From an uncultured Verrucomicrobiales bacterium (GTDB lineage Bacteria; Verrucomicrobiota; Verrucomicrobiia; Verrucomicrobiales; Akkermansiaceae): a stretch of 64,000 nt of DNA. The DNA lies in contig CALGZA010000031.1 in the NCBI GenBank assembly GCA_937934595.1, positions 1-64,000 of the forward strand, in the 5' to 3' direction. Made by a program: the position numbers and the translations under genes. The notes under the pieces are model-generated. The model had not been told where the DNA came from, did no database searches, and worked only from the letters and a program-made list of their open reading frames with translations. Of the stretch, positions 6,724-16,489 are shown one piece after another. The stretch's first letter is position 1, and each line of letters opens with the position of its first letter.

Positions 6724-9700
6724 ATGAGCAAACGTAAATGGCATCACCCAGAGGTTCCTGCAGAGGAGCGAGGAATAAAGGCATGGCGTAGCGCCGGAGA
6801 ACTTGAGGATACTCCTGGTATGCGCCAGTGGGTGGATAAGGAGTTTCCGCGAGCTGCTGAGATGATGCGTGATGAGGATGATCAGGAGAATTCGCGTCGT
6901 GACTTTTTGAAGCTGATGGGGGCTTCTACTGCACTTGCTGGTTTAGGAATGGCTTCATGTCGCAGACCTGAAGCATTGATTGTTCCTTACCTTGATTCGG
7001 TGGAGTGGACGATTCCAGGTAAAGTTACTTATTATGCTACTTCAATGCCAAGTGCGACTGGGGCGATACCTTTGGTGGCGGCAAATCATGAGGGGAGGCC
7101 TACTAAGTTGGAGCCAAATAAGAAGAATCCTTCATCGAATGGTGTGGATGCTAGGACGCAGGCGTCTATTTTGGGGCTGTATGACCCGGCGCGGTCACGT
7201 TATTTCTTAGAGGGAGGTAAGTCTATTACTAGGGCAGCTGGTATAAAAAAGTTGGATGCATTTACTAAGGGTGGTAAGTTTGGTATTGTTTTTGGTGAGG
7301 ATGATTCGTTAACGCGGACGGCGCTAATGGAGAAGATTAAGGCGAAGCATTCAGGTGCTAAGTTTTATGCATATGAGGCATTGGCTGGAGCAGGTAAGAA
7401 GGCTTCTGATGCGGGGATTTTCGGGAAGCATGCTGTTGTTAAGGCTGATTTTGCTAAGGCTGGTAAGATTCTTTCGCTGGATTGTGATTTCTTGGAGCTT
7501 GATTTACAGGGAGAAACCAAGGCTTTCTATGATCGACGTCGTCCAGAGGGTGAAGGTTATAACAATGATCCTATAGCGTATCAAAAGGAGCTAAATCGCC
7601 TTTATTGCGTGGAGCCAACTTATTCTGTTACAGGAGGTATGGCTGATCATCGTGCGCCTCTAGCGCCGAGTCAGATGGGGAGGTTTATTGGATTATTAGC
7701 GAGTTTTGCGGGAGTAGGTCAGGCGCCATCAGAGGCGTTTGATGCGAGTAAGACGAAGTGGGCTAAGGCTTGTTTTGAGGATTTGAAGTCTGGAGGTGGT
7801 GTTATTCTTTTGGGGAGTCGTTATGCTAAGGAGTTGCATGATGTTGTTTTCCAAATTAATACTGCTTTAAAGGCTTATTCATCTGGGGTTTTGGTTGCTC
7901 GTAAGGGTAGGCAGCACGCTGATCTAGGGACAATGCAGGATTTTGCTAAGGATGCGGGTTCTCTTGATACGGTTATTTTGATGACGCCAGCTAATCCAGT
8001 TTATGAGAACCCAGTTGTGAATGGTAAGTCATTCACAGAGTTGGTTTCTGGTAAGAATTTGGTTCATTGGGGTGATCAGGTGAATGCTTCTGCGAATGCT
8101 GCGGCATTGCATATTCCTGCGGCTCATTATTTAGAGAGCTGGGGAGATGGATTTAGTGGTAACGATGGGCTTTATACTGTTGTTCAGCCGATGATTTATC
8201 CGTTGTATGGTGGGATTCAGGCGCTTGAGTTGCTTGTTGCGCTTGGGCAGGATAAGATGGATTTGCATGATTCTTCAGATACGGATGCGGTATCTCCAGG
8301 TTATGATGCTGTGAAGTCAGTGTTTGAGTCAAAGGTTAAGCCTGGGGGAAGTGCTGCTTCCAAGGCGGAGAGTTGGGGCACGCTTTTGAGGTCAGGTTTT
8401 TATCAAGATTTCAAGTATGATGTTGTAGCAACTGGGAAAGCACCTAGCTCTCGTATTAAGGTTGAGTCTGTGCCAGGGTCTGCGAGTCAGCCGGATATAG
8501 TATTTGCAACTGATTACTCTGTTTTTGATGGTCGCTACGTAAACAATTCATGGCTTCAGGAGGCGCCGGATCCGATTTCTAAGCTTACTTGGGATAATGC
8601 GGTTTATATGTCACCGAAGACGGCGAAGGATTTGGGGCTTTATGAGGATATAGTTGAGCTAGAGAAAGAGGAGAAGGCTTGGTGGGCTAATTTAGGTATA
8701 CCGACTGAGACTGGTGTTAAGACAACTTCGGTTTCTGAAGATGGTGAGGGTCCTAGTTTATTTGGTCCTATGGTGAAGTTGACTGTGGGGGATAAGAGTC
8801 TTGATGCTGTAGTTATTGTAGCATTTGGTATGGCTGATAATGTGGTTTCATTACCACTTGGTTATGGTCAAGGCTATGACAAGCACTGGAGAGAGAATTT
8901 CATAGGTAATAAGCAAGATTATGTTGCTGATGCTGCCAATGTTTCATCAGTGGGTGTTAATACAGGATTCAATGGTTATTCACTGAGGGGAGCGAGTGAT
9001 TATTATGCAGGTGGAATTACTTTGGAGAAGATTGTAGACCGTCGTTATAAATTAGCGAGGACGCAAGAGCACCACTCCATGTATGGGCGTGCGTTAGCTC
9101 GTGAGATCTCTACGATGGATACTGAGCCAGATGGGCATGAGCACAAGAAGGATTACAAAAAGCAGTTAGAAACAGTTCGCTTACAAGGCATGGACTCACA
9201 CATTCCTCAGAATGTGGATCAGTATAAGCCTGTGGGTAATGCTAAGGACAAGAATGGAGACAAGATAGACCGTGAGCATTTGTGGGATAAGTCTCATCAG
9301 TGGGCGATGTCTATTGATCTTAGTACTTGTACTGGATGTAGTGCTTGTTTAGTGGCATGTCAGGCGGAGAATAATATACCTGTGGTGGGTAAAGTTCAGG
9401 TAGCTATGGGGCGTGAGATGCATTGGATTAGGATGGATCGTTATTTTGCTGAGTATCATGATCATGGAACGGATGAGAATGGTGATTACAAGAAGCATGA
9501 GGCGGTGAATCCATCTGAGGACTGGGATAAGCCCTTGGAAATGATTCCTAATCCTGTTGCTTGTGTTCAGTGTGAGAGTGCTCCATGTGAGACTGTATGT
9601 CCGGTAAATGCGACGGTTCACTCTGAAGATGGTCTTAACACTATGGCGTATAACCGTTGTATTGGAACACGTTACTGTGCGAACAATTGTCCTTATAAGG

Positions 9701-10272
9701 CGAGACGCTTTAATTTCTTCGATTACAATAAGCGTAACCCATTACTCCATAAGAATCTTTACAAGGGTCCCTTTGGTGAGAAGCAGCAAGGAGATGCGAA
9801 GTCACTGCAGCGTAACCCTAATGTATCGGTTCGTATGCGTGGTGTGATGGAGAAGTGCACATACTGTGTGCAGAGGCTGCAGACGGCTAAGATCGATGCG
9901 AAGCAGAATGTTAAGCGTGGTGTTCAAGAGTCAGGCAAGCCGTCTACTCAGTTCAAGGTAGATCATGAAATGTTAATGGCGCCGGCTAACAGTGTAACAG
10001 TAGCATGTCAGGACGCCTGTAGTGCGGGAGCGATCATGTTTGGTAACCTACTTAATAAGAAGGATAATATCCAGAAGACGAAAGCGCTAAGAGAAGAGGA
10101 TAAAGATTTACCGTCACACGTGCAGGGTGAGTTTAATAACCCTAGAACTTACGATTTACTCAGTTACCTAGGGACACGTCCAAGGACATCTTACATGGCA
10201 CGAGTGAAGAATCCGAATCCGAAGATGGCAGGTGCTACTAATGTGGGTAGAGCGACTATCAACATGCACTAG
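6724..10272 (+). CDS. actB: Alternative complex III subunit B, molybdopterin-oxidoreductase-like plus iron-sulfur domain
   Basis: The 1182-residue product is the fused form of ActB. A twin-arginine motif SRRDFLK (57-63) is followed by a hydrophobic stretch and a lipobox-like MASC at Cys79. Residues of about 80-840 form the molybdopterin-oxidoreductase-like domain, which in this family carries no cofactor. The C-terminal ferredoxin-like domain has four Cys groups for the expected 3x[4Fe-4S] and 1x[3Fe-4S]: C869/872/875/879, C947/950/955/959, C979/985/989, and C1045/1048 with C1095/1099. It acts on the periplasmic side and passes electrons from the quinol site to the haems of ActA/ActE. It lies 36 bases downstream of actA. 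Confidence 0.93.
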   Translation: MSKRKWHHPEVPAEERGIKAWRSAGELEDTPGMRQWVDKEFPRAAEMMRDEDDQENSRRDFLKLMGASTALAGLGMASCRRPEALIVPYLDSVEWTIPGKVTYYATSMPSATGAIPLVAANHEGRPTKLEPNKKNPSSNGVDARTQASILGLYDPARSRYFLEGGKSITRAAGIKKLDAFTKGGKFGIVFGEDDSLTRTALMEKIKAKHSGAKFYAYEALAGAGKKASDAGIFGKHAVVKADFAKAGKILSLDCDFLELDLQGETKAFYDRRRPEGEGYNNDPIAYQKELNRLYCVEPTYSVTGGMADHRAPLAPSQMGRFIGLLASFAGVGQAPSEAFDASKTKWAKACFEDLKSGGGVILLGSRYAKELHDVVFQINTALKAYSSGVLVARKGRQHADLGTMQDFAKDAGSLDTVILMTPANPVYENPVVNGKSFTELVSGKNLVHWGDQVNASANAAALHIPAAHYLESWGDGFSGNDGLYTVVQPMIYPLYGGIQALELLVALGQDKMDLHDSSDTDAVSPGYDAVKSVFESKVKPGGSAASKAESWGTLLRSGFYQDFKYDVVATGKAPSSRIKVESVPGSASQPDIVFATDYSVFDGRYVNNSWLQEAPDPISKLTWDNAVYMSPKTAKDLGLYEDIVELEKEEKAWWANLGIPTETGVKTTSVSEDGEGPSLFGPMVKLTVGDKSLDAVVIVAFGMADNVVSLPLGYGQGYDKHWRENFIGNKQDYVADAANVSSVGVNTGFNGYSLRGASDYYAGGITLEKIVDRRYKLARTQEHHSMYGRALAREISTMDTEPDGHEHKKDYKKQLETVRLQGMDSHIPQNVDQYKPVGNAKDKNGDKIDREHLWDKSHQWAMSIDLSTCTGCSACLVACQAENNIPVVGKVQVAMGREMHWIRMDRYFAEYHDHGTDENGDYKKHEAVNPSEDWDKPLEMIPNPVACVQCESAPCETVCPVNATVHSEDGLNTMAYNRCIGTRYCANNCPYKARRFNFFDYNKRNPLLHKNLYKGPFGEKQQGDAKSLQRNPNVSVRMRGVMEKCTYCVQRLQTAKIDAKQNVKRGVQESGKPSTQFKVDHEMLMAPANSVTVACQDACSAGAIMFGNLLNKKDNIQKTKALREEDKDLPSHVQGEFNNPRTYDLLSYLGTRPRTSYMARVKNPNPKMAGATNVGRATINMH

Positions 10273-10324
10273 GATTTGAGGACGCGGATAACATTTATTT
10301 AGTATTTAATAGAAATTCAACGAA

Positions 10325-11821
10325 ATGGCAGATAACGAAAACAAGGCAGAGGAAAACGATGGCAGCATCACTCTTCCCGTATTTGAGCGCGAGAAGCTGA
10401 TACTTAATCAACGTTCTTATGCTTGGATTACCGACCGTATTGCAGGAATTGTGGAGAAGCCTCAGCCGTTGTTATGGTGGTTGCTCTTTATTCCATCATC
10501 ACTTATTGCTTTGATTGGTGTTGTAGGAGGATTGACCTATTTGGTTTCAAGTGGTGTGGGTGTTTGGGGTAATACTAACCGCACAATGTGGGGTTGGCCG
10601 ATTGTTAACTTTGTTTTCTGGATTGGTATAGGTCATGCAGGAACATTGATATCGGCGATTTTGTTTTTGACGCGTCAGAATTGGCGGACATCGATTAACC
10701 GAGCAGCGGAGGCGATGACGATTTTTGCGGTTTGCTGTGCGGGTATTTTCCCAGCATTCCACGTTGGACGAGTATGGATGGCTTGGTTTTTAGCGCCGAT
10801 ACCGAATGCTAATGCTATTTGGCAGAACTTTAAGTCGCCGCTTCTTTGGGATGTTTTTGCGGTATCTACGTATTTTACTATTTCTTTGATATTCTGGTAT
10901 CTGGGCATGGTTCCTGATTTGGCAACGATCCGTGATAGGGCTAAGCCTGGGTTGCGTAAGTTTTTCTATGGTTTATTTTCTCTTGGTTGGAGGGGTGGTA
11001 ACCGCCAGTGGAGTCACTATGAGATGGCGTATCTTTTACTAGCTGCTTTATCAACACCGCTTGTTTTATCGGTTCACTCTATCGTTTCTTTTGACTTCGC
11101 TACATCGACTGTTCCGGGGTGGCACACTACGATTTTCCCGCCTTACTTTGTGGCAGGGGCGATTTTTGGTGGATTTGCAATGGTTATGACAATCATGATT
11201 CCAGCTCGATCCATCTATAATCTGCATGACATGATCACGATGAAGCACATCGAGAACATGAGTAAGATCATTCTCGCTACTGGAACGATCGTTGGATATG
11301 CGTATCTGATGGAGCTTTTTGTAGCATACTATTCTGGAGGTAAGTATGAGATGGAAGCGTTCAAGCTACGTATCACGGGGCCTTACTGGTGGGCTTATGT
11401 GGTGATGATGTTCTGTAACGTTATAGCACCTCAGGCGTTTTGGTTTAAGGCGTTCAGGGAGAATCTCTGGGTTGTTATGGGTGTTTGTATGCTGGTTAAT
11501 ATTGGCATGTGGTTTGAGCGATTTGTAATTATTGTGACTACACTTCCACGTATGTGGCTACCAGGTGACTGGAAGTATTATGAGGCGTCTCATGTGGATG
11601 TATTGACCTTTGTTGGGACTATAGGAATGTTCCTGACTCTGTTCTTACTATTTTTACGCTTCTTGCCATGTATAAACATAGCTGAGGTGAAGTGGACTCT
11701 TTTGGAGAGTGATGCACACTTTGATGACAAGCAGGCGCACCCGGATGAGGGTGTTAAGACACAAGCTGCCTATCAGTATGAGATAGACGACAATGGGGAG
11801 CACCGCAATATGGAGTGCTAG
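10325..11821 (+). CDS. actC: Alternative complex III subunit C, NrfD-type quinol-site membrane protein
   Basis: The 498-residue product is an NrfD/PsrC-family integral membrane protein with about ten helices (for example 50-75, 90-113, 135-160 and 180-200). The N-terminal extension is acidic and soluble, as in other ActC proteins. Family members form the quinol-oxidising site of the complex and sit next to the iron-sulfur domain of ActB. The sequence around [17 protein letters not shown] is typical of the family. It lies directly after actB, and ActF later in the operon is its paralogue. Confidence 0.92.
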   Translation: MADNENKAEENDGSITLPVFEREKLILNQRSYAWITDRIAGIVEKPQPLLWWLLFIPSSLIALIGVVGGLTYLVSSGVGVWGNTNRTMWGWPIVNFVFWIGIGHAGTLISAILFLTRQNWRTSINRAAEAMTIFAVCCAGIFPAFHVGRVWMAWFLAPIPNANAIWQNFKSPLLWDVFAVSTYFTISLIFWYLGMVPDLATIRDRAKPGLRKFFYGLFSLGWRGGNRQWSHYEMAYLLLAALSTPLVLSVHSIVSFDFATSTVPGWHTTIFPPYFVAGAIFGGFAMVMTIMIPARSIYNLHDMITMKHIENMSKIILATGTIVGYAYLMELFVAYYSGGKYEMEAFKLRITGPYWWAYVVMMFCNVIAPQAFWFKAFRENLWVVMGVCMLVNIGMWFERFVIIVTTLPRMWLPGDWKYYEASHVDVLTFVGTIGMFLTLFLLFLRFLPCINIAEVKWTLLESDAHFDDKQAHPDEGVKTQAAYQYEIDDNGEHRNMEC

Positions 11822-11873
11822 GTAGGCACAGATAAACGATTTATTTTAAAACAACTAACCCAATCACAAGACA

Positions 11874-12428
11874 GTGAGCACATCAGTAAAAAGAGTATAC
11901 GGTTATCTAGCCGAATTCGAAAGCGCATCAGCCCTCTATAAGGGAGCTGAGAAGGTGCGTGATGCCGGATTTAAGAAATGGGACTGTTATTCCCCCTATC
12001 CTATTCATGGGATGGATGATGCGATGGGTATGAGGCGTTCTATTCTGCCTTACTTCGTGTTTTTTGGTGGATCTACTGGATTGCTTACTGGATTTAGTTT
12101 GGCTTACATCACACAAGTGGTGATTTATCCGACAGTGGTTCAGGCTAAGCCATCAAATATATTTACGACATCGGCGTTTTTTCCGATCATGTTTGAGCTA
12201 ACGATCTTGTTCTCAGGATTTACGGTTTTGTTCTGTTTGTTAGGGCTTATGGGGTTACCGAGGTTGAATCATCCGTTATTTGCGAGTCGTCAGTTTCACC
12301 GAGCGACTGATGATGGTTTTTTCATAGCGGTAGAGGCAAGGGATCCTAATTTTTCACCTGAAGACACAAAGGCTCTGCTTGAAGAAGCGGGGGGGACCAA
12401 TATAGAACTCGTCGAAGAAGAAGATTAA
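11874..12428 (+). CDS. actD: Alternative complex III subunit D (DUF3341 membrane protein)
   Basis: The 184-residue product begins with a GTG at 11874 (MSTSVKRVYGYLAEFES) and has two membrane helices (about 62-85 and 103-128). The soluble part FKKWDCYSPYPIHGMDDAMG is the hallmark of ActD/DUF3341. ActD has no cofactor and is a structural subunit packed against the NrfD-like proteins. It lies between actC and actE, the usual order. Confidence 0.92.
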   Translation: MSTSVKRVYGYLAEFESASALYKGAEKVRDAGFKKWDCYSPYPIHGMDDAMGMRRSILPYFVFFGGSTGLLTGFSLAYITQVVIYPTVVQAKPSNIFTTSAFFPIMFELTILFSGFTVLFCLLGLMGLPRLNHPLFASRQFHRATDDGFFIAVEARDPNFSPEDTKALLEEAGGTNIELVEEED

Positions 12429-12440
12429 ACTATTTATATC

Positions 12441-13112
12441 ATGCGCTACTTTTTTCTCATATATGCACTCGTTGTCGTTTTTGTTGTAAGCATCTTCGGC
12501 TTTAGAGGTAATAAATTCAAGCAACCGCCTATCCGTATTTTTCCAGATATGGATGATCAGGACTATGTAAAAGCACAGAAGCCGTCTAACTTTTTGAAGA
12601 GTGGGATGGGAGCACAGCGGCCAGTGACTGGTACGGTTCCTTTAGGTCATGTTGCTATTGAGGATGCAGATTCTGAGTTACGAGGGTATGGTAACAAAGA
12701 GACTTATCTTCATACTGGTAGGTTTAATGAGACGAACTTTGGAAAAGGTTTGCCTAAGGAGCTTGATTTAGGAGACGCCAAGAAAGTGACTGCTTTGGTA
12801 ACGCGAGGTCAAGAGGTCTATGGGTTCAAGTGCGCGGTATGTCATGGTGCGTCAGGAAATGGAGTAGGCACTGCCAAGGTGAATGGTTTTCTTTCAACTA
12901 TTAGCAACCTTAGGACAAGCAGTTTAGTAGAAGGTAGTATGTATGACGTCATAGTAAACGGCAGGGGTAATATGGGTCAGCAGGGCAGAGACCTTACACT
13001 ATATGATCGCTGGGCTGTGATAGCATATGTAAAGATGCTACAGGCGAGTGCGAAGGCTGACTATAGTAACCCGAAGATCAAAGAGATATTCGATGCAGGT
13101 AGCGAGAAATAA
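12441..13112 (+). CDS. actE: Alternative complex III subunit E, monohaem cytochrome c
   Basis: The 223-residue product has an N-terminal membrane anchor (3-22) and one cytochrome c domain with CAVCHG around residue 132 and a probable methionine ligand in RGNMGQQGR. The N-terminal region PPIRIFPDMDDQ with its Pro/Met-rich linker is typical of ActE. It carries electrons out of the complex on the periplasmic side. It starts 12 bases after actD. Confidence 0.92.
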   Translation: MRYFFLIYALVVVFVVSIFGFRGNKFKQPPIRIFPDMDDQDYVKAQKPSNFLKSGMGAQRPVTGTVPLGHVAIEDADSELRGYGNKETYLHTGRFNETNFGKGLPKELDLGDAKKVTALVTRGQEVYGFKCAVCHGASGNGVGTAKVNGFLSTISNLRTSSLVEGSMYDVIVNGRGNMGQQGRDLTLYDRWAVIAYVKMLQASAKADYSNPKIKEIFDAGSEK

Positions 13113-13158
13113 TCATTTTCATTTAATCAACAACCACACAATTTAATTTAACAGTCCC

Positions 13159-14556
13159 ATGGCACACAACGTCACATCTAAGGACCTCCCGGTGAAGGGA
13201 GAGAAGGTAAAGTCTGGTGATCTAGCCTTACCTAAGCTGATCTCACTGATTGCATTTGCTGTAGGAGCAGTGCTTAGTGTATTTCTTTTCACGAATGATA
13301 CATTTGGAGATGGGTATTCCTATTCTTGGCTGTTCGCTTTTATGTTTTTCATATCGTTAGCGTTGGGTGGGTGTTTCTGGGCGACCTTACATAATGTGAC
13401 TAATTCTGGGTGGGGTGTTTCTGTGAGACGTTTGATGGAGAATCTAGGATTTGTTTTTCCGTTCATGGCGGTTATCGCTATTCCATTGATGATACCTTCT
13501 GTTCAGAATGATTTGTATGAATGGATGGAGAGTCACAGGGAGGTGGCTCATCAGTATGTTGATGAGAATGGTGATGTGCACAGGAATGCCGCGCCGAGGA
13601 ATCAGATCATTACATTGGATCATGCGCATGTTCCTAAGCATGATCATGGTGCTTATACTTCTCCTGACGCTCAGACTTTCAAGGCTGCACACAAATCACT
13701 GCTAGCTGCTAAGAGCTGGTATATGAATTTACCGTTCTGGTTGTCACGTGTGATAGGATTTTTTGTTTTATTAGGTCTTGGTATATGGATTCAGAGAAAG
13801 TTATCTATTGATCAGGATACAGATCCGAAGCCAACCTGTGATCGATTAATACTGACACGTCGTTTATCCTGTTTAGTCATGCCGATTTTTGCTGTGGTAG
13901 CGACTTTCATAGCTTTGGACTTCATGATGGCGCTTGATTACAAGTGGTTTTCGACCATGTATGGGGTGTATTTCTTTGCTGGTTGTGCTTTGAATTCGAT
14001 GGCTGTGTTGATTCTTACGCTGACGTGGTTAAGGAGTAAGGGGTATTTACAGATAGTAACTAGCAAGGAGCATTATCACATTATGGGTAAGTTGATGCAT
14101 GCGTTTGTGATTTTCTGGGCTTATGTATCTTTTTCACAGTTCATGCTAATTTGGTATGCTAATATAACTGAAGAAACGACTTACTTCATTTTGAGAAATA
14201 CTGGGCCGTGGTGGCTGGGAAGTATGTCTTTGACTTTCCTTCATTTTGCACTGCCGTTTGTATTGCTCCTACCTCATTATGTGAAGAAGTCTACGAAGCT
14301 AATTGTTCCTATATGTGTTTATCTTTTATTGATGCACGTGGTTGATCTATACATTGCAGTGATTCCGGAGCGGGGTGTTTCTTTGACTCGTGGTGAGGAT
14401 CTGTTTGTAGCACATCATGCATTTTGGGGTGACATTATAGCGTTTATTACTGTGGGAGCGTTTTTCACATATGTGTTCCTTCGTAATTTGGGAAGTGCTA
14501 ACATTTATCCGAATCGTGATCCACGTATATTGGAGTCATCAAATCTTCATAACTAA
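13159..14556 (+). CDS. actF: Alternative complex III subunit F, second NrfD-type membrane protein
   Basis: The 465-residue product has about ten membrane helices and is a distant paralogue of ActC. It contains ALDFMMALDYKWFSTMYGVY and the His-containing FLHFALPFVLLLPH stretch, both typical of ActF. A charged, His-rich loop (about 125-170) links two of the helices and is longer than I would expect. ActF packs against ActC and may help proton movement. It closes the act block and is followed 20 bases later by a small membrane protein gene. Confidence 0.9.
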   Translation: MAHNVTSKDLPVKGEKVKSGDLALPKLISLIAFAVGAVLSVFLFTNDTFGDGYSYSWLFAFMFFISLALGGCFWATLHNVTNSGWGVSVRRLMENLGFVFPFMAVIAIPLMIPSVQNDLYEWMESHREVAHQYVDENGDVHRNAAPRNQIITLDHAHVPKHDHGAYTSPDAQTFKAAHKSLLAAKSWYMNLPFWLSRVIGFFVLLGLGIWIQRKLSIDQDTDPKPTCDRLILTRRLSCLVMPIFAVVATFIALDFMMALDYKWFSTMYGVYFFAGCALNSMAVLILTLTWLRSKGYLQIVTSKEHYHIMGKLMHAFVIFWAYVSFSQFMLIWYANITEETTYFILRNTGPWWLGSMSLTFLHFALPFVLLLPHYVKKSTKLIVPICVYLLLMHVVDLYIAVIPERGVSLTRGEDLFVAHHAFWGDIIAFITVGAFFTYVFLRNLGSANIYPNRDPRILESSNLHN

Positions 14557-14576
14557 ATTTAAAAGAAACTAACATT

Positions 14577-14903
14577 ATGGAAGCTAATCAACGCGACACA
14601 CCGTTACGCCGATTCAATACTTTTTTCTGGGGGCTTGCTCTCTTTCTGGTATTTGGGATTGCTTGTTTTGTGATAAAGAATTTTATACATAATGATGCGA
14701 AGTATGATGCTGCTGATGAGGCTGGGAGAGCGCGAGTATTGAAGCGTGAGCAGGTGGAGAAAGAGCAATCAGCTCTATTGAGTTATAAGAAAGAGGGGAA
14801 TTCCGTTCAACTGCCACCTAGCGCTTTATTTAGTATTGCTGGTGAGTTACTTGGCACAGAGCCTGAAGACTCTGGAGTTCCTCATAATAAGACATTCAAG
14901 TAA
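14577..14903 (+). CDS. Small single-span membrane protein of the respiratory operon
   Basis: The 108-residue product has one membrane helix (about 15-35, FFWGLALFLVFGIACFVIKNF) and a charged C-terminal domain with a helical stretch rich in Ala, Arg and Glu (AADEAGRARVLKREQVEKEQ). It has no cofactor motif. Its place between actF and the cbb3-like gene suggests an accessory subunit of complex III or of the cbb3-like module. I cannot assign it to a named family. Confidence 0.7.
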   Translation: MEANQRDTPLRRFNTFFWGLALFLVFGIACFVIKNFIHNDAKYDAADEAGRARVLKREQVEKEQSALLSYKKEGNSVQLPPSALFSIAGELLGTEPEDSGVPHNKTFK

Positions 14904-14945
14904 GAGTTTACCGTATTAACCATTTAGACGAACACAAATAATTTC

Positions 14946-16454
14946 ATGTCAACAATAACGAGTCCAGTCCTAGAAGACACGAAGCTGAGAGCTGATATAG
15001 ATCGTTCTCTGCGTCATCCTGTGATGTTTTTCTTTGCTAGCGGAGCAGTATGGTTAGCGATATCCCTTCTTTTAGGGACTATGGCATCCATAAAGACACA
15101 CGCACCAGATTTCATGAGCTGTTGTTCATTTCTGAATTATGGGCGGACAATGCCTGCTCATATGAGTGCATTGATTTATGGCTGGGGAGCGCAGGCTGCG
15201 TTTGGGGTAATCATATGGTTGATGTCTCGCTTGTCACGGCAGGAGTGTAAGAAGTCAGGCATTATATTAGCTGCTGGGCATTGGTGGAATTTGATGGTAG
15301 CCATTGGGACGGTATGTGTATTATCAGGTTCAGGCACGGGTGTGGTTTGGATGGCGTTTCCTCAAGCGATAATGATATCTTTAGTGCTGACTTATTTTTT
15401 CATAGGCATATGGGCGGTGATTGCTTTTCGAGTAAGGAGAGGTGGTCATATTTATATTTCGCAGTGGTATCTACTGGCTGCATTATTTTGGTTTCCCTGG
15501 GTAGTGATTTCAGGATTAATGTTTGGTCAGCTTTTCTTGGGTGACGGTGATGCCTTGATGGTGACAGCGTCAACTGCTTGGTTTAGGTCTGCCTTGATGT
15601 TTTTGTTCTTCACTCCTGTAGCGGCTGCATCAGCGTATTATATAGCGCCTAAGGTGACTGGGCGTCCTGTTTACTCATACCACTTGGCTATATTTGGATT
15701 TTGGGCATTAGCGATTGTAGGGCCATGGACAGGTATGGACAGGATGATGGGTGCTCCCATTCCTGCCTTTATGCAATTTTTGAGTGCGGGAGCTGCTGTA
15801 TTATTAGTTGTTCCAGCGATAGCGCTCTTTATAAACATTATCAAGACGGCTGCTAGTAATAAAGATGCACTGGCTCATTCACCTTCTTTACGATTTACTG
15901 TAGCTGGCGCTATGGGGATGTTGATATTTACTTTAATGGGAGCTGTGATGTCATTACCATCGGCGCTCAAGTATACACAATTTTCGATAGCTCAGTATGG
16001 TCTTGAGTTGACTGGTTTACTGGGGTTCTTTTCGATGTGTATGTTTGGAGCTATTTATTTTATTGTTCCGCGTATAACGAACCGTGAGTGGATATCTGCT
16101 AAGATGATTAGTCTGCATTTCTGGTTATTTATCTATGGGATAGTTTTCATAGCTATTTTCTACACATTTCTTGGTGGATTCATGCATGGTTATGCACTTG
16201 AGCAGGTAGGTGAGTCTATCATGGCTTCCTCTGGGAGACTCTATCCTTATGCAATTGGTCTCACTACGGGGTTTGTTTTTCTATTGTTTGCTATCTTTAT
16301 GTTCTGTTGCCACCTGTTGTTTATGTGGTTGAGGCTTGGGAGAAGGAGCAATCATCCCACACTTTTGTCGAGCCATTCACCGTCAATGCCTCATGGGCCT
16401 GAGGGTGATCTGGATAAGCTAGAGCCGATGGATAGCAATCAGGTAGCGCACTAA
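14946..16454 (+). CDS. CcoN-like haem-copper oxidase subunit I lacking its metal ligands
   Basis: The 502-residue, 12-helix protein aligns end to end with cbb3 oxidase subunit I (CcoN). Shared blocks include GRxxPxH, HIYxxxW, GRPVYSYxL, VPRxxxRE and HFWL. It lacks the catalytic residues. The CuB His of WYGHN is Arg214, the CuB His pair of GPHH is Trp261-Thr262, the haem b3 His is Leu353, and the distal low-spin haem His is Leu355. Only His72, the other low-spin ligand, remains. It should not be able to reduce oxygen. It is intact and in frame, and sits in a conserved-looking operon, so it is probably a working non-catalytic subunit. The comparison was made from memory of CcoN sequences. Confidence 0.85.
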   Translation: MSTITSPVLEDTKLRADIDRSLRHPVMFFFASGAVWLAISLLLGTMASIKTHAPDFMSCCSFLNYGRTMPAHMSALIYGWGAQAAFGVIIWLMSRLSRQECKKSGIILAAGHWWNLMVAIGTVCVLSGSGTGVVWMAFPQAIMISLVLTYFFIGIWAVIAFRVRRGGHIYISQWYLLAALFWFPWVVISGLMFGQLFLGDGDALMVTASTAWFRSALMFLFFTPVAAASAYYIAPKVTGRPVYSYHLAIFGFWALAIVGPWTGMDRMMGAPIPAFMQFLSAGAAVLLVVPAIALFINIIKTAASNKDALAHSPSLRFTVAGAMGMLIFTLMGAVMSLPSALKYTQFSIAQYGLELTGLLGFFSMCMFGAIYFIVPRITNREWISAKMISLHFWLFIYGIVFIAIFYTFLGGFMHGYALEQVGESIMASSGRLYPYAIGLTTGFVFLLFAIFMFCCHLLFMWLRLGRRSNHPTLLSSHSPSMPHGPEGDLDKLEPMDSNQVAH

Positions 16455-16489
16455 TACTTCTTAATTATTTTTCACCTAAAAGACATACG

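Noticed and set aside
14946-16454. Working cbb3 oxidase subunit I
   Set aside because: Five of six metal ligands are missing, so oxygen reduction is not possible by the known mechanism.
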